NCBI GenBank assembly: GCA_013153965.1
Contig: JAADDJ010000044.1
Span: forward strand, 1-36,682
Length of the DNA stretch: 36,682 nt
Direction of reading: 5' to 3'
From: Thermotogae bacterium
GTDB taxonomy: Bacteria; Hydrothermota; Hydrothermia; LBFQ01
The number at the start of each line of letters is the position of its first letter. The first letter of the stretch is position 1. The position numbers were made by a program, and so were the translations under genes. Shown here piece by piece: positions 8,089-15,211 of this stretch. The notes beneath the pieces were generated by a model, which saw nothing but the letters and a program-made list of their open reading frames with translations, searched no databases and had not been told where the DNA came from.

Positions 8089-8660
8089 TCCTCCAGATCC
8101 CTGTAGGTGAAACTATCCACGGTGTAGTACTTGACCACCGTCCGGGGATCCTCATACACGCTCGGGGGCAGGCCGGCCTTTCGGGCCAGCTCCACGAGGA
8201 ACTGAACGGGGTCCGGAATACTCTCCCACACCTGCGGTAGGAAGGTGGCCCGGCCCGATGGATGCTCAAGGATGAGACCCATGCCCGGGGAGATCTTCCT
8301 GACCAGGTCCTCAAAGTTCTCGTAAGGTAGGATCTTAGGCTCGGAGAGTACGCTCACCTCAACCTCCACGTAGGGCCACTCCTCGGGCTGCAGAGGGGGG
8401 AAGCGGGGGTCCCTGAAGGCGGCGGCTATGGCGTTGTAATGCACGTCCTCGGCCAAAGGTCTATGGGCCTCCACGCTACCTATACAACCTCGCAGATTTC
8501 CAAACTTCGTGAGGGTGACGAAGCTGGCCCCCTTCTCCCGAAGGCGGGGGGGGAGGAGGCTGATGTCCGGAGGAGTCAGATCCCCCCTGAAGGCCCGGGA
8601 TATGGCCGAGTGGGCTATATCCAGAAGCAGTTTCTTCTCCTCGCGAGTCAGCGGCTTCAT
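8085..8660 (-). CDS. AMMECR1 domain protein
   Basis: 191 residues matching the AMMECR1 family along its length, with the signature LRGCIGS at residues 56-62, the NAIAAAFRDPRFPPL segment and the VEVSVLSEP strand. The family is widespread in archaea, eukaryotes and some bacteria. Its biochemical role is unsettled; structures suggest a nucleic-acid or enzyme-like pocket with the conserved Cys. In many archaea and thermophiles it sits near Memo-family or radical SAM genes, but none is seen here. The start ATG 8660 lacks a Shine-Dalgarno site, and TACAAT lies 10 bases upstream. The purS promoter begins inside its last codons. Confidence 0.9.
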   Translation of the reverse strand: MKPLTREEKKLLLDIAHSAISRAFRGDLTPPDISLLPPRLREKGASFVTLTKFGNLRGCIGSVEAHRPLAEDVHYNAIAAAFRDPRFPPLQPEEWPYVEVEVSVLSEPKILPYENFEDLVRKISPGMGLILEHPSGRATFLPQVWESIPDPVQFLVELARKAGLPPSVYEDPRTVVKYYTVDSFTYRDLED

Positions 8661-8670
8661 TTCACAGTGA

Positions 8671-8676
8671 ATTGTA
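8671..8676 (-). promoter_or_regulatory. -10 element for the AMMECR1 gene
   Basis: TACAAT on the minus strand ends 10 bases before the ATG. It forms a divergent pair with the element at 8710-8715. Confidence 0.45.
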
Positions 8677-8709
8677 AGGGCGAAGGGGGGCGTTGGCTTC
8701 TTTCCGGTC

Positions 8710-8715
8710 TATAAT
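8710..8715 (+). promoter_or_regulatory. -10 element for the membrane-protein operon
   Basis: A perfect TATAAT ends 14 bases before GTG 8730, predicting a leader of only about 7 bases. No -35 hexamer is evident. Confidence 0.5.
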
Positions 8716-8729
8716 AGCCTACCTACGGT

Positions 8730-9407
8730 GTGGAAATCCTGAAGATACTTCTCGTCCTCCTGATGCTCGTACTCGCCGGGGTATCCCCCATACTGCGGGA
8801 AGTTTTCATAAACTACGCGTACGCCAGCGGGGCCGTGGTCATGCTGGGAGCCTTCTTCATATCCCTGCGGAACGGTCGCATATACGAGAAGGTGTGGGGA
8901 TTCGGTTTCCTATCGCTGGCCATACACCACTCTCTCAACCTCATTGAGAATCTCTCCATCCTCCCCTTCGTGGGGGACGTCTTCTACATGCTCTTCTACC
9001 TCCTGATGTTCGCCGGGAACCTCATACATCTGTGGGAGTCCCGCTCCACGTGGTTCCTGTCGCTCGTCATGGTCCTCTCAATAGCCTCACTCTTCGGAGC
9101 CCTCACCGCCGCCGTCTCCCTCCCGGCCTTCCGCGATACGCAGGTGGCCTCCTTCTTCAACGTCTTCTATCTCCTCTTCTCGGCCGTCATAACCTTCTCA
9201 ACCTTGAGATCCGCCCTCTTTGATAGGGCTTGGATACTCCGCACCCTCGCCTTCGGCATATTCACCCTGTCCGAGGTGTGGTTCATGGAGTGGCTCTATC
9301 TCGGGGTCAATCCTCCCGACCCCTCCGTGATGTGGCTCGGCGTGGTGATGCTGGCTGTCCTCTCCCAGAAACCCGTGGATAGACGGATGAGGGTCGTGCG
9401 ATTTTAG
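8730..9407 (+). CDS. Polytopic membrane protein of unknown function
   Basis: 225 residues with roughly seven hydrophobic segments separated by short charged loops; the C-terminal tail is basic (PVDRRMRVVRF) and probably cytoplasmic. The pattern resembles small seven-helix sensor or carrier-like proteins, but I recognise no family motif and assign no function. The chosen start is GTG 8730; another GTG two bases earlier is out of frame. It heads a plus-strand run with an OsmC-like protein, folP and acylphosphatase, and the next start lies close behind its TAG stop. Confidence 0.75.
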   Translation: MEILKILLVLLMLVLAGVSPILREVFINYAYASGAVVMLGAFFISLRNGRIYEKVWGFGFLSLAIHHSLNLIENLSILPFVGDVFYMLFYLLMFAGNLIHLWESRSTWFLSLVMVLSIASLFGALTAAVSLPAFRDTQVASFFNVFYLLFSAVITFSTLRSALFDRAWILRTLAFGIFTLSEVWFMEWLYLGVNPPDPSVMWLGVVMLAVLSQKPVDRRMRVVRF

Positions 9408-9410
9408 AAT
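9405..9410 (+). promoter_or_regulatory. Possible internal -10 element before the OsmC-like gene
   Basis: TAGAAT, whose TAG is also the stop codon of the membrane-protein gene, ends 9 bases before ATG 9420. The same stop-codon/-10 overlap recurs before the acylphosphatase gene. Confidence 0.35.
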
Positions 9411-9419
9411 ATGCGCATC

Positions 9420-9845
9420 ATGGATATCAAGCGGGCCGTGTTGCGCATGGAGGGAGATACATTCAACGTGGAGATCCCCTCCGGAAACGTGAGGATAGGA
9501 AAGGGTGCTCTGGCCCCCATGGAGCTCATGCTGGTGGCCGTAGGCGGATGCACCGCCATGGACGTTCAGTACATCCTGCGGAAGATGCGCTACGACTTTC
9601 AGATGGAGGTCGTCGTTGAGGGAAGCAGGAGGAAGGAGCATCCGAAGATATACGAGAGGATAACCATCACCTACAATGTGGAGGGAGACGTCCCCCAGAG
9701 GGCGGTGGAGCGGGCCGTGGGCCTGTCGCTAACCAGATACTGCTCCGCCACGGCCATGATATCGGCTACGACGGACATAGAGTACGTTATCGTTCTGAAC
9801 GGACAGGAGGTGAAGCGTGGCCAGAAGAAACCTCTGGAAGGTTAA
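9420..9845 (+). CDS. OsmC/Ohr-family protein
   Basis: 141 residues of the OsmC fold, with the two conserved cysteines in GGCTAMDV (Cys44) and RYCSATA (Cys108) that serve as peroxidatic and resolving thiols in family members that reduce organic hydroperoxides. It is closer to the OsmC-like than the Ohr branch in my reading, so peroxide detoxification is likely but unproven. I prefer ATG 9420 because TAGAAT ends 9 bases upstream, matching the leaderless pattern elsewhere. ATG 9411, three codons earlier and in frame, is the alternative; neither has a Shine-Dalgarno site. The end overlaps the folP start by 29 bases. Confidence 0.88.
   Translation: MDIKRAVLRMEGDTFNVEIPSGNVRIGKGALAPMELMLVAVGGCTAMDVQYILRKMRYDFQMEVVVEGSRRKEHPKIYERITITYNVEGDVPQRAVERAVGLSLTRYCSATAMISATTDIEYVIVLNGQEVKRGQKKPLEG
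9805..9810 (+). promoter_or_regulatory. Shine-Dalgarno site of folP
   Basis: AGGAGG lies 6 bases before GTG 9817 inside the OsmC-like gene and decides this non-ATG start. It is a good example of an internal operon gene using a strong ribosome site while first genes have none. Confidence 0.75.
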
Positions 9846-10665
9846 AGATAAGGATCTAGACGTCTCCGACACCCTGATAATGGGCATCCTCAACATAACC
9901 CCCGACAGCTTCTATGACGGCAGCAGGTTGTCGGGTGTTGATGGGGCCTTGAGGAGGGCGGAGAGGATGTTGGAGGAGGGGGCGATGCTGCTGGACATCG
10001 GAGGCGAGAGCACGAGGCCCGGGGCCGATCCCGTACCCTTGGAGGAGGAGATACGTCGGGTGGTGCCGACGGTTGAGGCCATCGCGAGGACCTTTCCCGA
10101 CGCCGTCATATCCGTGGATACCTACAAGTCGGAGGTGGCCAGACGCTCCGTGGAGGTCGGAGCCCACATAATAAACGACATAAGCGGAGGCACGTTTGAC
10201 CCGGACATACTTAAGGTGGCCGCCGAGTACGGGACCGGAATCATCCTCAACCACATAAGGGGGAAGCCCAAGGACATGCAGCGGAATCCCCACTACGACG
10301 ACGCGCCCGCGGAGGTCCTCCGGGAGCTGATGGACAGGGTGGCGAGAGCCAAGGACTTCGGGGTGCCAGACGAGAGCATATGCATAGACCCGGGTATAGG
10401 CTTCGGGAAGCGTCTGGAGGATAATCTCCGTCTCATAAAGGCGGCCGATAGATTCGTCGCGAGCGGCTACGTGGTCCTCTACGGGGTATCCCGCAAGAGC
10501 TTCATAGGTATGGCCCTCGGATACGACGACCCTGCCGACCGCCTCTACGCTACGCTGGGCGTCCATGCCTACCTCTATCTCAAGGGCGTGCATGTGCTTA
10601 GGGTACATGACGTTCGGGAGACGGCGGACGTCGTAGGGATAATCCGCCACATAGAGCGCTCTTAG
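9817..10665 (+). CDS. folP: Dihydropteroate synthase
   Basis: Condenses 6-hydroxymethyl-7,8-dihydropterin pyrophosphate with p-aminobenzoate to dihydropteroate in folate synthesis, and is the sulfonamide target. The 282-residue TIM-barrel protein shows the two family signatures: MGILNITPDSF (residues 22-32), and DIGGESTRPGA (60-70) with the pyrophosphate-loop Ser/Thr. It also has SVDTYKSEVA, NDISGG, the DPGIGFGK pterin-site segment and GVSRKSFI near the C-terminus. Its start is GTG, with AGGAGG 6 bases upstream. The TAG stop doubles as part of a TAGAAT hexamer ahead of the acylphosphatase gene. Confidence 0.96.
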   Translation: MARRNLWKVKDKDLDVSDTLIMGILNITPDSFYDGSRLSGVDGALRRAERMLEEGAMLLDIGGESTRPGADPVPLEEEIRRVVPTVEAIARTFPDAVISVDTYKSEVARRSVEVGAHIINDISGGTFDPDILKVAAEYGTGIILNHIRGKPKDMQRNPHYDDAPAEVLRELMDRVARAKDFGVPDESICIDPGIGFGKRLEDNLRLIKAADRFVASGYVVLYGVSRKSFIGMALGYDDPADRLYATLGVHAYLYLKGVHVLRVHDVRETADVVGIIRHIERS

Positions 10666-10668
10666 AAT
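10663..10668 (+). promoter_or_regulatory. Possible -10 element for the acylphosphatase gene
   Basis: TAGAAT overlaps the folP stop codon and ends 7 bases before ATG 10676, which has no Shine-Dalgarno site. Confidence 0.35.
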
Positions 10669-10675
10669 ATCGGCG

Positions 10676-10939
10676 ATGAAACGGCTACGGGCTAAAGTGT
10701 ATGGATGGGTTCAGGGTGTCGGCTTCAGGGCCTACGTGCGATGGAGGGCCAAGGAGTTGGGTCTCAAGGGGTACGCCAAGAATCTGCCCGACGGTACGGT
10801 TGAGGTCGTGGCCGAGGGGCCGGAGGAGGCTCTGCGAAAACTTGCGGATTATCTTTACGTGGGTCCCGGAAGGGTTGATGACGTGCGATGGGAGATAGTC
10901 GCCGGAGGGGGAGAGTTTGAGGACTTTAAGATTCTGTGA
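10676..10939 (+). CDS. acyP: Acylphosphatase
   Basis: Small 87-residue acylphosphatase of standard length, hydrolysing carboxyl-phosphate bonds. The catalytic residues are visible: the Arg in GVQGVGFR-type loop WVQGVGFR (Arg18), which binds phosphate, and the Asn in KNLPDGTVEV (Asn36), which orients the water. The protein is a single domain, not a HypF N-terminus. It ends 14 bases inside the 3' end of the convergent two-domain oxidoreductase gene. Confidence 0.95.
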   Translation: MKRLRAKVYGWVQGVGFRAYVRWRAKELGLKGYAKNLPDGTVEVVAEGPEEALRKLADYLYVGPGRVDDVRWEIVAGGGEFEDFKIL

Positions 10940-12926
10940 GGAGTATCTCGTGGGATCTGAAGAGTTGGTCGTAGGGGATGGGCGGTCTCCCCTCCCTAAG
11001 ACCTTCAAAGAGGGCATCCAACATACCCCTCTGCCCCTTATCCACGGTTGAGGTCCGGAATCTCCTACCGTCTATGGTGGTTATGCGGAAGTCGGAAATT
11101 ATGGCCGTCTTTCCGGAGGCCATCACCTCCACCCGCTCCTTCTCCCCGTACTTGGAGCCTTCGGTCGCGTAGAGGATGGTGGCCACGGAGCCGTCCGCCC
11201 ACGTGAGCATGACCGCCCCACCCTCTCCCGAGGGCACGACCTCCCAAGCGGTGGGTATTCCTCCCACGGCCAGAGCGTAATCTACGAAGTGTATCCCCTC
11301 ACCCACGAGCCTTCCTCCCTCACGGTGTATCCAGTGGTCCTTAGGCAGGGGGCCCGCATCCACCCTATAGACCATCTGGAAGGGCCTCCCCATCTCGGAT
11401 AGGAGTCGGCGGGTGTGGGGGGAGAAGCGGCGGTTGAATCCCACGCTTAGAAAACCCCTCACATCCTCCAGAACCCTCCTGACTTCCATCAGATCGTCGT
11501 AGGTGATGGCGAGCGGCTTTTCGCAATGGACGGCCTTGCCGGCCTCCAGCGCTTCAACCACTATGCGGGCGTGGGTCGCGTGCCTCGTGAGGACAAAGAC
11601 CAGGTCCACCTCGTCCATGCGCAGGATCTCCCGATAGTCGGTAGCGTATATGGGGAATCCCCAGATGTCGGCGGCGGACTTGGCCGTATGCCCTCGGGAT
11701 GTGGCCACGGCGAACAGTTGCACGTCCTTTCTGCCCTTCAGGTGTGGCAGTATGAAGCCTTGGGCGTAGGAGCCCGCCCCTATCAGGGCCACGTTGAAGA
11801 CCCCCTTTCTCCTCGGGGGAAGCTTGGATATATGAACCCTCTTGAGATTCGGCTCCCCGGGATATTTCAGGACCACCCCCACGAAGGGCTCCCTGCCCGA
11901 GGTGATGAGCTCGTAGGCCTTCGGCGCCTCATCCACGGGGAACTCGTGGGTTATCAGCGATGACAGGTCCAACTTATCCTCCTCCACCAACCGCACGACG
12001 TACTGGAGATTCCTCTCCTCGGTCCATCTCACGTATCCCGGAGGGTAGTCGTGGCCCAACTCCTCGTATGTGGGGTCGTATCTTCCCGGTCCGTAGGAGC
12101 GGCTCACGAGGAGGGAAACCTCCTTGTAGTAGAAATCCTTCCAAGGGAAGTCGTAGTTGGCGGGTGCTACCGCCACCACCTTACCCCTATCCCTCACGGC
12201 CCTTCCGGCCAGCCTAACGACCGCTCCGCTCCGGTCCGGCGCCGCTATGAATACGACGTCGTAGGCGTCGGTATCGGGCTTTGAGGGGGTTCGCACCCCA
12301 CCCCGGGAGGCCACCTCCCTCCGGAAGGGGTCAAGGTCGGTCGCATATACATCTACGTCCCATATTCGCAGGAGGCGGGCTATTATCTGACCCACCACTC
12401 CCAGCCCCACCACCAGAGCCCTCTCTCCGGGTTGAATCTCCGCTCTGCGTACCGCGTGGAGGGCGACCGATGCTATGGCCCCCAAGGACAGCTCACGCAT
12501 CCTGTCCTCCCTCGTCGCCTTCACGACGAGCCTGTGGGGGACGCTCACGACCTCCATATGGTGGGCGTACTGGCCTCCGACCGCGACGACCGGCTCTCCC
12601 CGCTTGAAGGGGCCGGAGTCCTCAAGGACCACGCCGGAGATGCTGTACCCGAGAGGCGAGAGGGCCTGCGCCCTACTCCGGGCCTTGTGATAGACGAAGA
12701 GGGGCCCGAAATCCTTGACCATGGCCAGCAGCTTCATCACGTCCCCACCCCTCTCCCGCAGAATCTTTACGGGGGATTTGGCCAAGGATACCGTGTGGCC
12801 CTCCGTACCGACACTTATGGCCGAGTAAAGGACCTTTATCAGGACCCTACCCGGCTGGGGAGGCGGAGGGGGCACCTCCTCAACGACCACCTTCCTCTTG
12901 GCTATACTGTAGAAAACGCCCTTCAC
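10926..12926 (-). CDS. Two-domain oxidoreductase: MDR dehydrogenase fused to Gfo/Idh/MocA domain
   Basis: 666 residues. Residues 1 to about 355 are a medium-chain dehydrogenase/reductase with Rossmann motif GLGVVG (174-179). The catalytic-zinc cysteine usual near residue 38 is replaced in SAISVGTEG, as in other fused family members. Residues about 375-666 are a Gfo/Idh/MocA oxidoreductase with GAGSYA (383-388) and the catalytic-lysine signature EKPLA (469-473). Such fusions are usually found in cell-surface polysaccharide clusters and are thought to act on nucleotide sugars or other sugar derivatives; the substrate here is unknown. Its start is GTG, in a GTGA overlap with the rny stop, which makes it the last gene of the pheT-rny operon, away from other sugar genes. 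Confidence 0.88.
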   Translation of the reverse strand: MKGVFYSIAKRKVVVEEVPPPPPQPGRVLIKVLYSAISVGTEGHTVSLAKSPVKILRERGGDVMKLLAMVKDFGPLFVYHKARSRAQALSPLGYSISGVVLEDSGPFKRGEPVVAVGGQYAHHMEVVSVPHRLVVKATREDRMRELSLGAIASVALHAVRRAEIQPGERALVVGLGVVGQIIARLLRIWDVDVYATDLDPFRREVASRGGVRTPSKPDTDAYDVVFIAAPDRSGAVVRLAGRAVRDRGKVVAVAPANYDFPWKDFYYKEVSLLVSRSYGPGRYDPTYEELGHDYPPGYVRWTEERNLQYVVRLVEEDKLDLSSLITHEFPVDEAPKAYELITSGREPFVGVVLKYPGEPNLKRVHISKLPPRRKGVFNVALIGAGSYAQGFILPHLKGRKDVQLFAVATSRGHTAKSAADIWGFPIYATDYREILRMDEVDLVFVLTRHATHARIVVEALEAGKAVHCEKPLAITYDDLMEVRRVLEDVRGFLSVGFNRRFSPHTRRLLSEMGRPFQMVYRVDAGPLPKDHWIHREGGRLVGEGIHFVDYALAVGGIPTAWEVVPSGEGGAVMLTWADGSVATILYATEGSKYGEKERVEVMASGKTAIISDFRITTIDGRRFRTSTVDKGQRGMLDALFEGLREGRPPIPYDQLFRSHEILLTES

Positions 12927-14467
12927 CTGGCCACGCTAACCGCTCGTATCTCCCTTATCACGATGACGCGGATCTGCCCGGGATATTGGAGCTCGTTCTC
13001 TATGGCCCGAGCTATCTCCTCCGACAGGGCCCGAGCCTCCAAATCCGAGACCTTATCGGCATCTACTATCACCCGTATCTCACGGCCCGCGTAGAGGGCA
13101 TAGACCTTTTGAACGCCGGGGAACCTGTAGGCTATACGCTCAAGGTCCTGAAGCCGCTTTATGTACTGCTCTATGCTCTCCCTCCGGGCACCGGGACGGG
13201 CGCCGGATATGGCGTCGGCCGCCGCCACCAGGGGAGCTATCAGGGTCATCGGCTCAACGTCCCCGTGATGGGACGCGATGGCATTGACCACAGCCTCCTT
13301 CTCGCCGTAGCGCTTGGCCACCATCGCCCCGACCAGAGCGTGGGGACCCTCCTCCTCCTCAACCACCTTACCTATATCGTGGAGCAGTCCCGCCCTTCGG
13401 GCGTCCTCAACGTTTAAACCCAACTCGGCGGCCATTATCCCGGCGAGCTTGGCCGTCTCAACCGAGTGGGCCAGCAGATTCTGGCCGTAGGATGTGCGGA
13501 ACTTCATCTTACCTACGAGCTTCACCAGCTCCGGATGCATGTAGGAGATCTCCAGGTCCACCAATGTCTCCTCCCCTATCTTCCGGATGTGCTCGTCAAA
13601 CTCCTCCTCCACCTTCCTCGCCACCTCCTCTATGCGGGCGGGATGTATCCGCCCATCCTCTATCAACCTCTCCAGTATCACCCGGGCCTTCTCCCGACGC
13701 AGGGCATCAAACGAGGAGATGACCACTATCTCGGGGGTGTCATCTACTATCAGCTCAACGCCGGTTATGGCCTCAAAGGCCCGAATGTTCCTTCCCTCAC
13801 GTCCGATTATCCTTCCCTTTATCTCCTCCGATGGGAGCTCAACTATGGTGGTGGTGACTTCGGCCGTTCGGGAAGCGGCGCACCTCTGGATGGCCGTCGC
13901 TATTATCTCGCGAGCCTCCTCCTCGGCCCTCTGACGGGCCTCGTCCTTTATCTTTATGGACAGCTGGGCGGCCTCAAGGCGAGCGAGACGCTCCACCCTC
14001 CGCATGAGCTCCTGCTTGGCCTCGTCGGTGGTCATGCGGGATATCTCCTCCAGCTTGGCCAGAAGCTCGTTCTCGGCGTTCTTAACCCGATTCTCCCTCT
14101 TGAGCAGCTCCCCCTCCTTCTGGCGCAGCTCCCTCTCCAGACGACGTAGATTCTCCTCCTTACGGCGCAGCCGCTCCTCCTCCTCCCGAAGCTGATTCCG
14201 CTGCCTTGAAATCTCGTGTTTCTTGCGTGAAATTTCGCTGTGCAGTTTCCTCTGCTCCTCCTCTATCTTCCTCTTGGCCGATGATATTATCCTGTCGGCC
14301 TCCTTCCTCGCCTCGGTAATGTGCTTCTCCTTGAGCCTCTCCACCTCCTCCTTGGCCAACCTCATCGTCTCCTCGTATCTGCGTTTCGCCAACAAAAGAC
14401 CCACGAGGGCGAAGATTGCCCCCAAGATGATTCCCAAAATTATCCAAACGATTCCTGCCGACATCAT
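12923..14467 (-). CDS. rny: Ribonuclease Y
   Basis: Membrane-anchored endoribonuclease that starts mRNA decay. The 514-residue protein has the full layout: an N-terminal membrane helix (about 5-27), a long Glu/Arg/Lys coiled coil (about 30-190), a KH RNA-binding domain with GRIIGREGRN (218-227), and an HD domain with the metal-binding pair in LLHDIGK (His363-Asp364) and later SHHGD. The start is ATG 14467, with AAGGAGG 9 bases upstream. A second ATG follows immediately, and the first overlaps the TGA of the preceding ZapA-like gene. Its place after ZapA-like genes is a synteny I recall from several bacteria. Confidence 0.97.
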   Translation of the reverse strand: MMSAGIVWIILGIILGAIFALVGLLLAKRRYEETMRLAKEEVERLKEKHITEARKEADRIISSAKRKIEEEQRKLHSEISRKKHEISRQRNQLREEEERLRRKEENLRRLERELRQKEGELLKRENRVKNAENELLAKLEEISRMTTDEAKQELMRRVERLARLEAAQLSIKIKDEARQRAEEEAREIIATAIQRCAASRTAEVTTTIVELPSEEIKGRIIGREGRNIRAFEAITGVELIVDDTPEIVVISSFDALRREKARVILERLIEDGRIHPARIEEVARKVEEEFDEHIRKIGEETLVDLEISYMHPELVKLVGKMKFRTSYGQNLLAHSVETAKLAGIMAAELGLNVEDARRAGLLHDIGKVVEEEEGPHALVGAMVAKRYGEKEAVVNAIASHHGDVEPMTLIAPLVAAADAISGARPGARRESIEQYIKRLQDLERIAYRFPGVQKVYALYAGREIRVIVDADKVSDLEARALSEEIARAIENELQYPGQIRVIVIREIRAVSVAR

Positions 14468-14778
14468 GGCATCTTACCTCCTTCTGCGTTTTTGAGGATC
14501 TCCTCGGTCATGACCAGCTCGGCGGCTAAGAGTATCCCCGCCTGCTCCAGTATCTTCGTGCGCGTTTGGAAGGGGTGGTAGGCCCGCCTTATGAAGGCAT
14601 TCACGGTGTCCTCCACCTCCCTCGCCAGATGATCCAGCACGTCATCAACGTCGGATGGGTCGCACTCGTTGCAGCTCTCGGCGAAGGCCTTGACCACGTC
14701 GTCGGATACGTAAAACGCGTGATCGGTCGTGTAATTGCCCAACCGTATCGTGATCTTGAGCCTATGCCTCTTCTTCAT
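14464..14778 (-). CDS. ZapA-like small protein (second copy)
   Basis: 104 residues. The first 25 or so form two strands with a LKITIRLGNYT segment, followed by charged helices and a C-terminal ILEQAGILLAAELV helix. This resembles the beta-beta-alpha head plus coiled-coil helix of ZapA, which bundles FtsZ at the division ring. Similarity is low and partly based on position between pheT and rny. Two cysteines in ESCNECD near residue 37 are an unusual addition. It overlaps the preceding ZapA-like gene by 17 bases, and a GGAGAG site lies 6 bases before its ATG. Compared with the first copy it has a longer middle region. Confidence 0.6.
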   Translation of the reverse strand: MKKRHRLKITIRLGNYTTDHAFYVSDDVVKAFAESCNECDPSDVDDVLDHLAREVEDTVNAFIRRAYHPFQTRTKILEQAGILLAAELVMTEEILKNAEGGKMP

Positions 14779-15007
14779 CTCTTATACTCTCCAAGGCCTT
14801 CGTGGTGAGAACGAATTCTATGGCAAGATGCACGAGCATCTCCTGAAGCATCTCCGGGTACAGGAGATTCCTCCTCTCCAGCTTCTTTATGAGCCTCTCC
14901 AAGAAGGTCCTAACTTTCTCCCTGTCCAAGTTAAAATCCTCGGGCAACCGCCCCTCAACCACCCGGTTGCCCAACTTCACCCTTATGAACTGTTCTTCCG
15001 GTGGCAT
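14762..15007 (-). CDS. ZapA-like small protein (first copy)
   Basis: 81 residues, with an N-terminal strand segment IRVKLGNRVVEG, then helices ending in EMLVHLAIEFVLTTKAL. The layout matches a minimal ZapA-like FtsZ-ring accessory protein, and it shares its RLGN/KLGN strand and final helix pattern with the next gene, so the two are probably ancient duplicates. The start ATG 15007 shares one base with the TGA of the coiled-coil gene. A GTG one codon upstream is an alternative, and GGAGG lies 4 bases before the ATG. The division role is inferred from weak similarity and context. Confidence 0.6.
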   Translation of the reverse strand: MPPEEQFIRVKLGNRVVEGRLPEDFNLDREKVRTFLERLIKKLERRNLLYPEMLQEMLVHLAIEFVLTTKALESIRDEEEA

Positions 15008-15207
15008 CACTCCTCCAGCAGAGTATCTATGGTCCTCTCTATCTCCCTGAGCTCCCGCAGGGCGTTATCCAGCTGGCGTTGTAGGTCCTCCTTCTCCCGG
15101 CGCAACCTCTCAATCTCCGCCTTCGCCTCCGCGTAGGATTCCTGCAGTTTTTTGAACTTCTCGGTCAATTGAGCCACCTTCTGGTATATCTTGTTCTTCT
15201 CTTCCAT
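15007..15207 (-). CDS. Short coiled-coil protein (ZapB-like)
   Basis: 66 residues that are almost entirely one heptad-patterned coiled coil, rich in Glu, Arg, Lys and Leu, without hydrophobic membrane segments. ZapB, a similar all-coiled-coil protein, joins ZapA at the division ring, and genes of this type often precede zapA. That order is seen here, but coiled-coil sequences look alike and the assignment rests on context. A strong AGGAGG site (15220-15215) lies 7 bases before ATG 15207 and overlaps the end of pheT, so translation follows pheT. Confidence 0.65.
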   Translation of the reverse strand: MEEKNKIYQKVAQLTEKFKKLQESYAEAKAEIERLRREKEDLQRQLDNALRELREIERTIDTLLEE

Positions 15208-15211
15208 AGCA

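Noticed and set aside
9856-10650. Minus-strand open frame opposite folP
   Set aside because: Antisense shadow of a gene with both DHPS signatures; no motif or ribosome site of its own.
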